The notes under the pieces were generated by a model, which worked only from the letters and a program-made list of their open reading frames with translations, did no database searches and had not been told where the DNA came from. Below are positions 16,383-24,698 of a stretch of DNA of 64,000 bases, piece after piece. The position numbers and the translations under genes were made by a program. Every line of letters starts with the position of its first letter. Position 1 is the first letter of the stretch. This DNA is from Rhodobacter sp. SY28-1 (GTDB taxonomy: Bacteria > Pseudomonadota > Alphaproteobacteria > Rhodobacterales > Rhodobacteraceae): assembly GCF_005222785.1 (NCBI RefSeq), contig NZ_STGH01000002.1, positions 372,001 through 436,000 of the forward strand, written 5' to 3'.

Positions 16383-17644
16383 GCGGTCCTCATCAGGTCG
16401 TCAAGCTCGGCATAGTCGGGAAGCGCGGTGTCGATGGGCCGGCCCGCACGCAGGACAGTCCGGTCGGCTTGGGGGCGGGAGAAGAACTCGGTCCAGGACC
16501 GGGCGCGAAAGATCACCAGGTCGGCAGGGGCGCCGGGGGTAAGCGACGGCGCGGGGAAGCCGCACAGCATAGCCGGGGTGGTCAGCACGGACTGCACCCA
16601 GTCCGTCGCGGAATGGTCAAGGTGCGCGATCCGTGTCGCCTCACGCAACACCTCGACCATGTCCAGATCACCGTAGGCATAGAACGGGTCGCGACTGTTG
16701 TCGGAGGCGAAAGCCACCGGGATGCCACGCGCGCGGGCTTCATGCACCAGGGTGATGCCCCGGTTGCGGGGGGTCCGGGCAGGGTGGCGGTCCTGCAGGT
16801 AAAGGTTGCACATCGGCAGGCTGACGATGCCGATCCCAGCCTTGGCGCAGAGGTCGAGAGTGCGCAGCGCCTCCACCTCGGGCATGGTGGACAGCGAACA
16901 GCAATGCCCGGCGACGACGCGACCCTGGAAGCCGGTCTCCAGCGCCGCCTCGGCGATCTGGGCCAGGGTGTTGACTGCGGGGTCCATCGTCTCGTCGGCG
17001 TGGAAATCGGTTTGAAGGCCCCGGTCGGCGGCCAGCTGGAAGAACCGGCGCAGGCGGGCGGGCATGTCGGGCATCGGGAAGGTGAAAAGGCCAAGGGTAC
17101 CGTTGTGGGCCGCCACCCGGTCGGCCAGCACGTCGAAGGCCGGGTCCAGCACCATGTCGCAGCCCGCAAGCGAGGCGGCTTGGAGGTCGATGCGGCCCGC
17201 CCATTCTGCGCGGATTTCGGCAAACAACGGCCAGGAGATCGCGTCCTGCGGCGGGATGCTGTCCAGATGCGTGCGGATCGCGCAAGTCCCGTGGGCGTAG
17301 GCCCCGCGCAGCGCAAAGTCCATGCGGCGGCGAACGTCCTCGGCTGACCAGTACATTTCCCGGTCCGCCCCCGCCGCGCCCAGCGCGCCCATGAAACTGC
17401 CGTCGGGGTTGGGGCTCCGGCCCCAGATCTGGCCCTTGTCGAGATGCGTGTGCATGTCGACGAAGGCCGGCAGGACCATCGCGCCTTTCAGGTCGACCTC
17501 CGCCATGCCGGGAGCCGGCGCGACAAGCTTGCCGCCCGCAAGGGCGAGGTCCAGCCGCACAAGGTCCCCTGCCCCGCCGATCAGGCAGGCGGGCACGGTC
17601 GCGTTGCGCAACGACACCGGACCATCTGGCAGTACCAGGCTCAT
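16379..17644 (-). CDS. Amidohydrolase family protein, cytosine-deaminase-like
   Basis: 421 residues. The metal-binding start VLPAFVDMHTHLDKGQIWGR (HxH) has the Asp-Lys after HTHL typical of the cytosine/isoguanine deaminase (CodA) branch. TDFHADETMDP gives the next His and catalytic Glu, VVAGHCCSLS another His, and VAFASDNSRDPF the metal/catalytic Asp. CodA-type enzymes hydrolyse amino groups or rings of pyrimidine-like compounds. I choose the ATG at 17644 because it overlaps the permease stop as ATGA; ATG 17674 would extend into the permease. Central catabolic gene of the operon. Confidence 0.87.
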   Translation of the reverse strand: MSLVLPDGPVSLRNATVPACLIGGAGDLVRLDLALAGGKLVAPAPGMAEVDLKGAMVLPAFVDMHTHLDKGQIWGRSPNPDGSFMGALGAAGADREMYWSAEDVRRRMDFALRGAYAHGTCAIRTHLDSIPPQDAISWPLFAEIRAEWAGRIDLQAASLAGCDMVLDPAFDVLADRVAAHNGTLGLFTFPMPDMPARLRRFFQLAADRGLQTDFHADETMDPAVNTLAQIAEAALETGFQGRVVAGHCCSLSTMPEVEALRTLDLCAKAGIGIVSLPMCNLYLQDRHPARTPRNRGITLVHEARARGIPVAFASDNSRDPFYAYGDLDMVEVLREATRIAHLDHSATDWVQSVLTTPAMLCGFPAPSLTPGAPADLVIFRARSWTEFFSRPQADRTVLRAGRPIDTALPDYAELDDLMRTA

Positions 17645-18492
17645 TGCCCGCCCCGCATCGCGCTTTCGTGCCATTTGCGCAGCATGAGCCAGGAGACAAA
17701 GCTGGTCAGCACGAAGATCGCGACGCCCACCACGGCGATCAGCGCCAGCGCCGCGAACATGCGGGGGATGTTCAGGCGATACGACGCCTCAAGGATGCGG
17801 AAGGCCAACCCCGACCCCGCGCCGCCGGTGCCCACGACATATTCGGCCACGATGGCCCCGATCAGCGCCAGTCCCCCGGCGATGCGCAGGCCGCCCAGGA
17901 AATAGGGCATGGCGGAGGGCAGTTGCAGGAACAGCAGCCGCTGCACCCGGCTGGCCCCGTAGATCGAGAACAGGTCGCGCAGGTTGTGGTCAGTGGATTT
18001 GAGGCCCAGCGTCGTGTTCGACAGGATCGGAAAGAAGGCCACGATCCAGGCGCAGATCAGGACCCGCGCGGTGGGTTCCTTCACATAGATGAAGATCAGC
18101 GGTGCGATGGAGACGATGGGCGTCACCTGCAGGATCACGGCATAGGGGTAGAAGACCAACTCGGCAAAGCGGCTTTGATCGAAAATGATTGCCAATAGGA
18201 CCCCGCCGATCACCGCGACGGCCAGCGCCATCAGGGTGATGCGCAGGGTGACGAGAAGCGCATCGCCCAGGATCGCCCGGTCCTCGACAAGTTGCTGCCA
18301 GACACGCACGGGTGAGGGCAGGATGTAGTGCGGCACCTCGTTGGCGATCACGAACCACTGCCAGAGACCGAGCGTTGCGAAGACAACGGCGATGGGGACC
18401 AGCCAGCGCGCCACCGCCTCAACCCGCGCGGCGCGGGCGCGGGCGCGTTCCTCGGCGTCCCAGACGGCTGCACGGTCGTCGGCAAGGGTCAT
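17641..18492 (-). CDS. NitT/TauT-type ABC transporter permease
   Basis: 283 residues with about six membrane helices (first around LVPIAVVFATLGLWQWFV). The ABC permease EAA-like loop, LFSIYGASRVQRLLFLQLPS then AMPYFLGGLRIAGG, is the form found in nitrate/taurine/thiamine-precursor importers. It pairs with the ATPase 4 bp upstream and the periplasmic protein. The N-terminal 35 residues are charged and cytoplasmic. It overlaps the amidohydrolase start, linking uptake directly with catabolism. Confidence 0.9.
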   Translation of the reverse strand: MTLADDRAAVWDAEERARARAARVEAVARWLVPIAVVFATLGLWQWFVIANEVPHYILPSPVRVWQQLVEDRAILGDALLVTLRITLMALAVAVIGGVLLAIIFDQSRFAELVFYPYAVILQVTPIVSIAPLIFIYVKEPTARVLICAWIVAFFPILSNTTLGLKSTDHNLRDLFSIYGASRVQRLLFLQLPSAMPYFLGGLRIAGGLALIGAIVAEYVVGTGGAGSGLAFRILEASYRLNIPRMFAALALIAVVGVAIFVLTSFVSWLMLRKWHESAMRGGQ

Positions 18493-19286
18493 GCGGGCTC
18501 TCCCATCGCCTGGGCAAGCGCATCGGACACCACCTGCGCATGGGCGGCATAAGCGGCCGAGGTGCGGGACTCCATCGTCCGGGGATAGGGCGCGTCGACC
18601 TGGATTTCCTGCACCACCCGACCGGGGCGCGGGGCCATGACGACGATCCGGTCCGACAGGAACACGCTTTCGAAGACAGAGTGCGTGACGAAGATCACCG
18701 TGCAGCCGATCTTCTCGCGCATGGCGAGAAGGTCGTTGTTCAGCTTCTGCCGCGTGATCTCGTCCAGCGCCGCAAAAGGTTCGTCCATCAGGATCAGCCG
18801 CGGCCCTGTGACAAGTGCCCGGGCAATGGAGACGCGCATCTTAATGCCGCCGGAAAGCTCACGCGGGTAGGCATCGTGGAAGTTCGCGAGGCCCACCAGG
18901 TCCAGCGCCTCGGCCACCCGCGACCGGACCGCGTCATACCCCTGCCCTCGCAGGCGGAACGGAAGGTAGACGTTCTGCGCCACCGTCGCCCAGGGCATCA
19001 GCGTGGGCTCCTGGAAGACCACCCCAAGGTCGCCCTTCTGCTGACCGCCCGACCACAGGATGCGGCCCTGCGTCGGTTGCATCAGCCCCGCGATCAGCCG
19101 CAGCGCCGTAGACTTGCCGCAGCCCGACGGGCCGAGGAGCGACAGGAAATCGCCCTCGTTCAGGTCAAGGTTCATCCCTTGCAGGGCGGTCACGGTCCCG
19201 TTGAAGACCTTGGCAATCCCCTGCATTTCCAGAAGCTTGCGGCGGCTGCCCAGGGGGCGGATCGAGCGGTGGGCCAGTTCGGTCAT
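18489..19286 (-). CDS. NitT/TauT-type ABC transporter ATP-binding protein
   Basis: 265 residues. Walker A GPSGCGKS, Q-loop GVVFQEPTLMPW, signature LSGGIKMRVSIARAL, Walker B LILMDEPFAALDE and switch His VTHSVFES are intact. The ATG at 19286 is preferred to a GTG at 19331, since family proteins begin shortly before the first strand. It energises import by the neighbouring permease and overlaps that gene's start by 4 bp. Confidence 0.92.
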   Translation of the reverse strand: MTELAHRSIRPLGSRRKLLEMQGIAKVFNGTVTALQGMNLDLNEGDFLSLLGPSGCGKSTALRLIAGLMQPTQGRILWSGGQQKGDLGVVFQEPTLMPWATVAQNVYLPFRLRGQGYDAVRSRVAEALDLVGLANFHDAYPRELSGGIKMRVSIARALVTGPRLILMDEPFAALDEITRQKLNNDLLAMREKIGCTVIFVTHSVFESVFLSDRIVVMAPRPGRVVQEIQVDAPYPRTMESRTSAAYAAHAQVVSDALAQAMGEPA

Positions 19287-19341
19287 GGCGGTCCCCAAAG
19301 CGCTGGCGAAGGCCGACGGCCCCCGCCCCACCCGGATTGCA

Positions 19342-20349
19342 TCAGTTGGCCGGCTTCAAGTCCATGCCCGTCTTCTTGTTCACGAACTGGAGCGTGTAGC
19401 CTTTGCGGATGTCCACCCCATCCGGCAACACCCCCGCCTTGACCATTGAGGCGTAGAACTCGTCCATATGCGCATCGGTCATCGCGCCGATTCCCATGGT
19501 TTCGGCATCGCCGCTGTCGACGATCCCGTGCTCCTTCAGCGCAGCGATGGAATAGGCGATGGCTTCGTCCGACATGTCGGGGTTGTCAGCCTTGATCAGT
19601 TCGATCGCCTTGGCGTTGTCGCCGTAAAGGAAGTTGTACCAGCCGATGGCGGACCCATCGACAAAGCACTGCACCACCTCGGGCCGGTTCGCCACGGTGT
19701 CGGCCATCGTCTCGATGATCGTGGAATAGGCGTTGTAGCCCGCGTCGGCGATCAGCCAGGCGTCGGGTTTGAAGCCTGCTTCCTTCTCGACGAAGAAGGG
19801 CTCGGAGGTAAGGTAACCCTGCATCCCCCAGGTCTTGTTGGCGATCAGGGGGGCCGCGTTGAAGGTGTAGACCTCGCGCTGTTCGGGCTTGAAGCCGTAG
19901 GCGCTGATCATCCAAGCCCAGAACGTGGTGACGCCCCCGTCCGAAATCAGGACCTTGTCCAGCTTGGCGAGGTCCGCAAAGGACGCAGCCACGCCCGGGT
20001 GGGTCAGGATGACCTGCGGGTCCTTCTGGAAGCTGGCGGCCACGGTGACGATGGGCAGGCCTTCGACCACCGCGTTGATCGTGTCGAGCGTCGAGCCCCC
20101 CATATTGAAGTCGACCTGCCCCGCCAGCATCAGCGCGCGGTTGTTCACCTGCGGGCCGCCGGGAAGGACCTTCACATCCAGGCCGCAGGCGGCATAGGTC
20201 CCGTCGGCAACGGCCTGATAATACCCGCCGTGTTCGGCTTGCGCGACCCAGTTGGTTCCGAAGGTGACAGGGACGTTCTGGGCGACTGCAGGCACGGCGG
20301 ACAGCGCCGCGAGTGTCGTGGCAAGCAAGGCTTTCGACATCAAGTGCAT
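19342..20349 (-). CDS. NMT1/THI5-like ABC transporter substrate-binding protein
   Basis: 335 residues. The signal peptide is MHLMSKALLATTLAALSAVP with probable cleavage after AVAQ. The mature part begins VPVTFGTNWVAQAEHGGYYQ, and AACGLDVKVLPGGPQVNNRA plus LAGQVDFNMGGS follow the NMT1 (thiamine-pyrimidine/nitrate/taurine) periplasmic binding family. Several aromatic residues (NW, GGYY) fit a planar ring ligand, but that is inference. ATG at 20349 has AGGAG ten bases upstream. It is the first gene of the eight-gene operon, 55 bases ahead of the ATPase, a usual gap where the binding protein is made in excess. Confidence 0.88.
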   Translation of the reverse strand: MHLMSKALLATTLAALSAVPAVAQNVPVTFGTNWVAQAEHGGYYQAVADGTYAACGLDVKVLPGGPQVNNRALMLAGQVDFNMGGSTLDTINAVVEGLPIVTVAASFQKDPQVILTHPGVAASFADLAKLDKVLISDGGVTTFWAWMISAYGFKPEQREVYTFNAAPLIANKTWGMQGYLTSEPFFVEKEAGFKPDAWLIADAGYNAYSTIIETMADTVANRPEVVQCFVDGSAIGWYNFLYGDNAKAIELIKADNPDMSDEAIAYSIAALKEHGIVDSGDAETMGIGAMTDAHMDEFYASMVKAGVLPDGVDIRKGYTLQFVNKKTGMDLKPAN

Positions 20350-20414
20350 GGAAGACTCTCCTGTTGGCATGGTCGCGGCTCGTTCTGTTGGCGGCCGATT
20401 GACGGTAGTCCGAT

Positions 20415-20424
20415 CTTTGCAAAG
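20415..20424. promoter_or_regulatory. CTTTGCAAAG palindrome upstream of the importer operon
   Basis: A perfect 10-bp palindrome 66 bases before the binding-protein start. Its TTTGCAAA core resembles half-sites reported for ScfR/PccR-type regulators, one of which is encoded at 28305-29699. Only one copy is present, so function is uncertain. Confidence 0.25.
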
Positions 20425-20608
20425 CGCCAGCGCGGCAGACAGCGATTCTCATGGGTTCACCGGCTTCCGATGCCCGAAAATGTCGCGAAGACAGGCCGTG
20501 GCGGACCATCTGCACGATTTTCAAGCATCTCAAGCCGTTCTGACCAGCGCATTTGCCATGCACGACCCTTACAGAGCAGGATGGGCGGGCACTTTTGGGA
20601 GACTCTCG

Positions 20609-21001
20609 ATGCGCAGCCTCGGCCCGCCTGACATCCGCCCACCCTTTGCCGCCTATTCGCATGGGGTAGAGGTGCCCGCAGGATTGCGGTGGGTTTGCAC
20701 ATCTGGACAGCTTGGCTTGACCAAGGCGGAAGAACTGCCCGAAGGCGCCTATGCGCAGGCGGTCCAGTGCCTGAAGAACTGCGCGGCGATCCTGGCTGAG
20801 GCCGGGATGGGCCCGGCGGATGTTGTCCGGATCAACGCATTCGTGACAGACCGGGCGCACATGGCAGGCTACATGCGGGCGCGCGACGAATGGCTTGCGG
20901 GCGTGACGCGACTTCCCGCCTCGACGCTTGTGATCGTCTCGGGCTTCACCCGCCCCGAATTCCTGGTTGAAGTCGAAGTCACTGCGGCAGCGCTACCGTG
21001 A
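20609..21001 (+). CDS. RidA/YjgF-family enamine/imine deaminase
   Basis: 130 residues. GLRWVCTSGQLGLT and ADVVRINAFVTDRAHMAGY with LVIVSGFTRPEFLVEVEVTA match the RidA fold; the C-terminal PEFLVEVE replaces the canonical catalytic-Arg segment of archetypal RidA, so it may be a non-deaminating subgroup. ATG at 20609 follows GGGAGA. Divergent from the catabolic importer operon, it may clear reactive imine intermediates from that pathway. Its stop overlaps the convergent ppsA end by 9 bp. Confidence 0.85.
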   Translation: MRSLGPPDIRPPFAAYSHGVEVPAGLRWVCTSGQLGLTKAEELPEGAYAQAVQCLKNCAAILAEAGMGPADVVRINAFVTDRAHMAGYMRARDEWLAGVTRLPASTLVIVSGFTRPEFLVEVEVTAAALP

Positions 21002-23398
21002 TTTTCGCGATGCCCCGGATGCTTCTGCCGCGGCCACGTTGCGCTTGACGGCGACAAAGCTGTCCGGCGTGACAGAGATCGAGTCGATCCCGGCCTTGAC
21101 CAGAAGCCGGGCGAAGGTCGGGTCGTTCGAGGGGGCCTGACCGCAAAGACCGACCTTTGCCCCGGCCTTGTGGGCGCGGGAAATCAGGCTCTCGATCATC
21201 CAGAGGACGGCGGGATCGGATTCGTCGAACAGCTGGGCCAGATCCTCGGCATCGCGGTCGACCCCCAGGGTCAGTTGGGTCAGGTCGTTCGAGCCGATGG
21301 AGAAGCCGTCGAACCGCTGGGCGAAGGCTTCGGCCAGGATCACATTGGCCGGGATTTCGCCCATCACATAGACCTGCAACCCGTCCTTGCCGCGCTTGAG
21401 CCCGTCCTTTGCCATGGTGGCCAGAACGCGGTCGGCCTCGGCCGGACTGCGGCAGAAGGGGATCATGACGATGACATTGTCAAAACCCATGTCGCGGCGC
21501 AGGCGCAGGATGGCGCGGCATTCCAGCGCGAACCCGGCCTCGTAGCGGGGCGAGTAGTAGCGGGACGCGCCACGGAAGCCGATCATCGGGTTTTCCTCAT
21601 GCGGCTCGAACGCCCGCCCACCCAGAAGTTCGGCGTATTCGTTGGTCTTGAAGTCGGACATCCGGACGATGACGGGGTTCGGGTAGGCCACGGCGGCGAT
21701 CTGCGACAGGCCGCGGGCAAGGCCATCGACGAAGTAATCGGTCTTGTCGGGATAGGCGCGGGTCAGGTCAGCGATGCGGGCCTTGGCGTCCTCGTCCACA
21801 AGTTGGTCGAAATGGACCAGCGCCATCGGGTGGACCTTCAGCGCATTGTTGATGACGAACTCCATCCGGGCAAGGCCGACGCCGTCCGAGGGCAGGCGCC
21901 ACCAGCGGAAGGCGGCAGAGGGATTGGCCATGTTGAGCATGACCTTGGTCTTCGTCTTCGGCAGGTCGTCGAGGCGGAGGTCCTCGCTGATGAAGTCGGC
22001 AATACCTTCGTGGATCACGCCCTCGTCCCCGCCAGAGCAGTTGACGGTGACCTCCTGCTCGTCGTGCAGGATATGGGTGGCGTTGCCACAGCCAGCAATG
22101 GCGGGCAGGCCAAGCTCGCGGCTGACGATGGCGGCGTGGCTGGTCCGTCCCCCGTGGTCGGTCACGATGGCCGAGGCCCGCTTCATGATCGGGACCCAGT
22201 CTGGGTCGGTCGTGGAGGTCACAAGGATCGAGCCGTCGACAAACCGGTCGATATCCTTCGCGCTTTCCAGGATCGAGACGCGGCCGGTGGCGACGGCAGA
22301 CCCGACGGAAAGGCCCTTCAGGAGGACCTTCCCGGCCTTCTTCACCGTGTAGGAGCGGATCAGCCCCGCCTTGGCGCGGGATTGCACGGTTTCGGGCCGG
22401 GCCTGAACGATGAACAACTCGCCCGTGTCGCCGTCGCGGGCCCATTCCATGTCCATCGGCCCGCCATAGTGCGCCTCGATGGTGACGGCCATGCGGGCGA
22501 GCGAAAGGATTTCGCGGTCGCTCAGCACGAAGGCGGCGCGTTCCGCCCTGGAGGTGGGGACGTTCTTCGTCGTGCCGCCCTCAGCACCCCCGTAGATCAT
22601 CTTGATCTCTTTCGCGCCAAGCGACTTCTTGACGATGGGGGTGAGGGATTTCTTCGCAAGGAAGGGTTTGTAGACTTCATACTCGTCGGGGTTCACGGCA
22701 CCCTGGACGACGTTTTCCCCCAGCCCCCAGGCCGCGGTGATGAGGGCGACCTTGTCAAAGCCGCTTTCGGTGTCGATCGAGAACATGACACCCGACCCGC
22801 CGGTGTCCGACCGGACCATGCGCTGGACGCCAATGGACAGCGCGACCTTGGAATGGTCGAACCCCTTCAGCGTGCGGTAGGTGATGGCGCGGTCGGTGAA
22901 CAGCGAAGCATAGCAGCGGCGACAGGCGACAAGGAGGGCGGCCTCGCCGCGCACGTTCAGGAACGTCTCCTGCTGGCCGGCGAAGCTTGCGTCCGGCAGG
23001 TCTTCGGCGGTGGCCGAAGATCGGACGGCGACGGGCAGGTCGGTGGTCTTGGCGCGGCGCGAAAGCTCGCGGTAGGATTTCACGATGTCGGCTTCGATGT
23101 CCCTGGGCCAGGTGCCGTCCAGGATCATCGCTCGGACTTGCGAACCTGCCTCATGCAGGCTGATCCGGTTGTCCTGCCAGCGCCGAAGGGTATCTGCGAT
23201 ACGGTCGGTCAGATTGTTGGCGGCAAGATAGGCGCGGTAGGCGTCGGCTGTGGTCGCAAAGCCGCCGGGGACCTTGATGCCCTTTCGGCCCAGTTGGCGG
23301 ACCATCTCTCCCAAAGAGCTGTTCTTGCCGCCCACAAGCGCGACATCGCCGCGCGACAGGTGTTCGAACCAGAGGACATTTGGGGATTTCTTCGGCAT
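20993..23398 (-). CDS. ppsA: Phosphoenolpyruvate synthase (pyruvate, water dikinase)
   Basis: 801 residues. Pyruvate plus ATP is converted to PEP, AMP and Pi for gluconeogenesis. Domains in order: N-terminal ATP-grasp (VALVGGKNSSLGEMVRQLG; PVAVRSSATAEDLPDASFAG), the swivelling phosphohistidine domain with catalytic His in DHGGRTSHAAIVSREL, and the C-terminal TIM-barrel PEP-binding domain (VGLARMEFVINN; GFRGASRYYSPRYEAGFALE; SIGSNDLTQLTLGVDRD). ATG at 23398 has AGGAGG seven bases upstream; earlier in-frame starts lack this. An FNR-type box lies 66 bases upstream in the divergent region. PEP supply fits with growth on C2 compounds via the pathways elsewhere in the window. Confidence 0.95.
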   Translation of the reverse strand: MPKKSPNVLWFEHLSRGDVALVGGKNSSLGEMVRQLGRKGIKVPGGFATTADAYRAYLAANNLTDRIADTLRRWQDNRISLHEAGSQVRAMILDGTWPRDIEADIVKSYRELSRRAKTTDLPVAVRSSATAEDLPDASFAGQQETFLNVRGEAALLVACRRCYASLFTDRAITYRTLKGFDHSKVALSIGVQRMVRSDTGGSGVMFSIDTESGFDKVALITAAWGLGENVVQGAVNPDEYEVYKPFLAKKSLTPIVKKSLGAKEIKMIYGGAEGGTTKNVPTSRAERAAFVLSDREILSLARMAVTIEAHYGGPMDMEWARDGDTGELFIVQARPETVQSRAKAGLIRSYTVKKAGKVLLKGLSVGSAVATGRVSILESAKDIDRFVDGSILVTSTTDPDWVPIMKRASAIVTDHGGRTSHAAIVSRELGLPAIAGCGNATHILHDEQEVTVNCSGGDEGVIHEGIADFISEDLRLDDLPKTKTKVMLNMANPSAAFRWWRLPSDGVGLARMEFVINNALKVHPMALVHFDQLVDEDAKARIADLTRAYPDKTDYFVDGLARGLSQIAAVAYPNPVIVRMSDFKTNEYAELLGGRAFEPHEENPMIGFRGASRYYSPRYEAGFALECRAILRLRRDMGFDNVIVMIPFCRSPAEADRVLATMAKDGLKRGKDGLQVYVMGEIPANVILAEAFAQRFDGFSIGSNDLTQLTLGVDRDAEDLAQLFDESDPAVLWMIESLISRAHKAGAKVGLCGQAPSNDPTFARLLVKAGIDSISVTPDSFVAVKRNVAAAEASGASRKSR

Positions 23399-23463
23399 CG
23401 CAGGCCTCCTGCCGCGGGTTTCCGCTTCGAACGGAAACATGCGCGTACTTTTCACGCGGGGCG

Positions 23464-23477
23464 TTGATGCGGATCAA
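23464..23477. promoter_or_regulatory. Perfect FNR/FnrL-type box
   Basis: TTGAT-GCGG-ATCAA, an uninterrupted dyad identical to the FNR/FnrL consensus, centred at 23470.5 in the 136-base region between ppsA and the small unknown gene at 23535. It is 65 bases before the rightward ATG and 66 before the leftward one, so either could be the target. Oxygen-responsive control is implied. Confidence 0.7.
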
Positions 23478-23534
23478 GGCGCGGACCAGCGGGGCGGGTC
23501 TATCTGGAACCGACCCAACCAAGGGAGACCCAAG

Positions 23535-23894
23535 ATGAGCAAGAGTGAGATCATCAGCCTGATCGGCAGGATCAAGAGCGAGCCCACGGTGACCGCCGCC
23601 CTGCTGGACGAGGCGGCGGTCCTGGTGCGGCGGGTCTTTCCCAAGACGCCCGAGGTGGCTGGAAAGGCCGATATCGTCGGGCAGCTTCTGCACATGATCG
23701 ACATCTGCCTGCCCGGCTGGACGATCCAGCTGACCGGCAAGGCGCAAGAGCCGGACGGGCACTGGCGCTGCTCCCTGCGTGAGACGCGGGGCAGCGACGA
23801 GGTCGACGTGATCGGGATGGGAACGGGGCGCAGCGTGGACTTGGCACTGCTTGAGGCCCTGTTGCATGTGACCGAACAGCGGGCAGCCCACTAG
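23535..23894 (+). CDS. Conserved-looking small protein of unknown function
   Basis: 119 residues, not recognised. MSKSEIISLIGRIKSEPTVT and VLVRRVFPKTPEV are helical; then QLLHMIDICLPGWTIQLTGK and GHWRCSLRETRG look like beta strands, and VDLALLEALLHVTEQRA is a C-terminal helix. No signal peptide or membrane segment. A good ribosome-binding site (AAGGGAG) precedes the ATG at 23535. It directly follows a perfect FNR box and lies 87 bases before the ABC exporter genes on the same strand, so it may be their operon leader gene. Function unknown. Confidence 0.7.
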   Translation: MSKSEIISLIGRIKSEPTVTAALLDEAAVLVRRVFPKTPEVAGKADIVGQLLHMIDICLPGWTIQLTGKAQEPDGHWRCSLRETRGSDEVDVIGMGTGRSVDLALLEALLHVTEQRAAH

Positions 23895-23981
23895 CCGGGA
23901 CGCTTGCCACGCCGGCACCTTGTGCCGCAGCATGGCCCAGCCTGTGCACAGGGCGCGCCGTCCAGAGGAGCCGGAAGCGAT

Positions 23982-24698
23982 ATGGAGGGACCTGCCGACA
24001 TCGTCTTTCGCGCGTCGGGGCTGACCAAGGTCTACCGCAACGGGGCACTCGAAGTGCATGCCTTGCGCGGCATCGACTTTCAGGCCCGGACCGGCGAGTT
24101 CATCGTGATCCTCGGCCCGTCCGGGTCGGGTAAGTCGACATTCCTCAACATCGTCGGCGGGCTGGACCGTGCAACTTCGGGCGAGGCCTGGTTCGAAGAA
24201 CACCAGTTGACCGCGCTGACGGAACGCGGGCTGACCCAGTACCGTCGCGATCACGTCGGGTTCGTCTTCCAGTTCTACAATCTGGTCCCCAGCCTGACCG
24301 CACGCGAAAATGTTCAACTGGTCACCGAAATCGCCCGTCACCCGATGCCGGCTGACGAGGCCTTGGCATTGGTCGGCCTGTCGGACCGGGCCGACCATTT
24401 CCCGGCGCAGCTATCGGGGGGTGAGCAGCAACGCGTCGCCATTGCCCGCGCCATCGCCAAGAATCCACAGGTCCTTCTGTGCGACGAGCCGACCGGCGCC
24501 CTGGACAGCGCCACCGGGATCAAGGTGCTGGAGGCGCTGACCCAGGTAAATCGGGCGGTCGGGGCGACAACGCTGGTCATCACCCACAACGCCGCGATCC
24601 GGGACATTGCCGACCGGGTGATCCGCTTTGCCGATGGCCGGATTGTCGAGGAAATCGTGAATGCCACCAGAAAGGCACCGTCAGAGGTGTCGTGGTGA
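23982..24698 (+). CDS. MacB/LolD-type ABC transporter ATP-binding protein
   Basis: 238 residues. Walker [10 protein letters not shown]-loop [18 protein letters not shown] (the MacB/LolD hallmark), signature [15 protein letters not shown], Walker [13 protein letters not shown] and switch His [11 protein letters not shown] are intact. It powers the FtsX-type permease encoded next. ATG at 23982 gives the standard family N-terminus; an in-frame upstream start at 23904 would add non-conserved residues. The stop overlaps the permease GTG start. Confidence 0.92.
   Translation: MEGPADIVFRASGLTKVYRNGALEVHALRGIDFQARTGEFIVILGPSGSGKSTFLNIVGGLDRATSGEAWFEEHQLTALTERGLTQYRRDHVGFVFQFYNLVPSLTARENVQLVTEIARHPMPADEALALVGLSDRADHFPAQLSGGEQQRVAIARAIAKNPQVLLCDEPTGALDSATGIKVLEALTQVNRAVGATTLVITHNAAIRDIADRVIRFADGRIVEEIVNATRKAPSEVSW

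Noticed and set aside
21170-23467. 765-codon plus-strand open frame opposite ppsA
   Set aside because: It mirrors the ppsA codons and has no recognisable domain.
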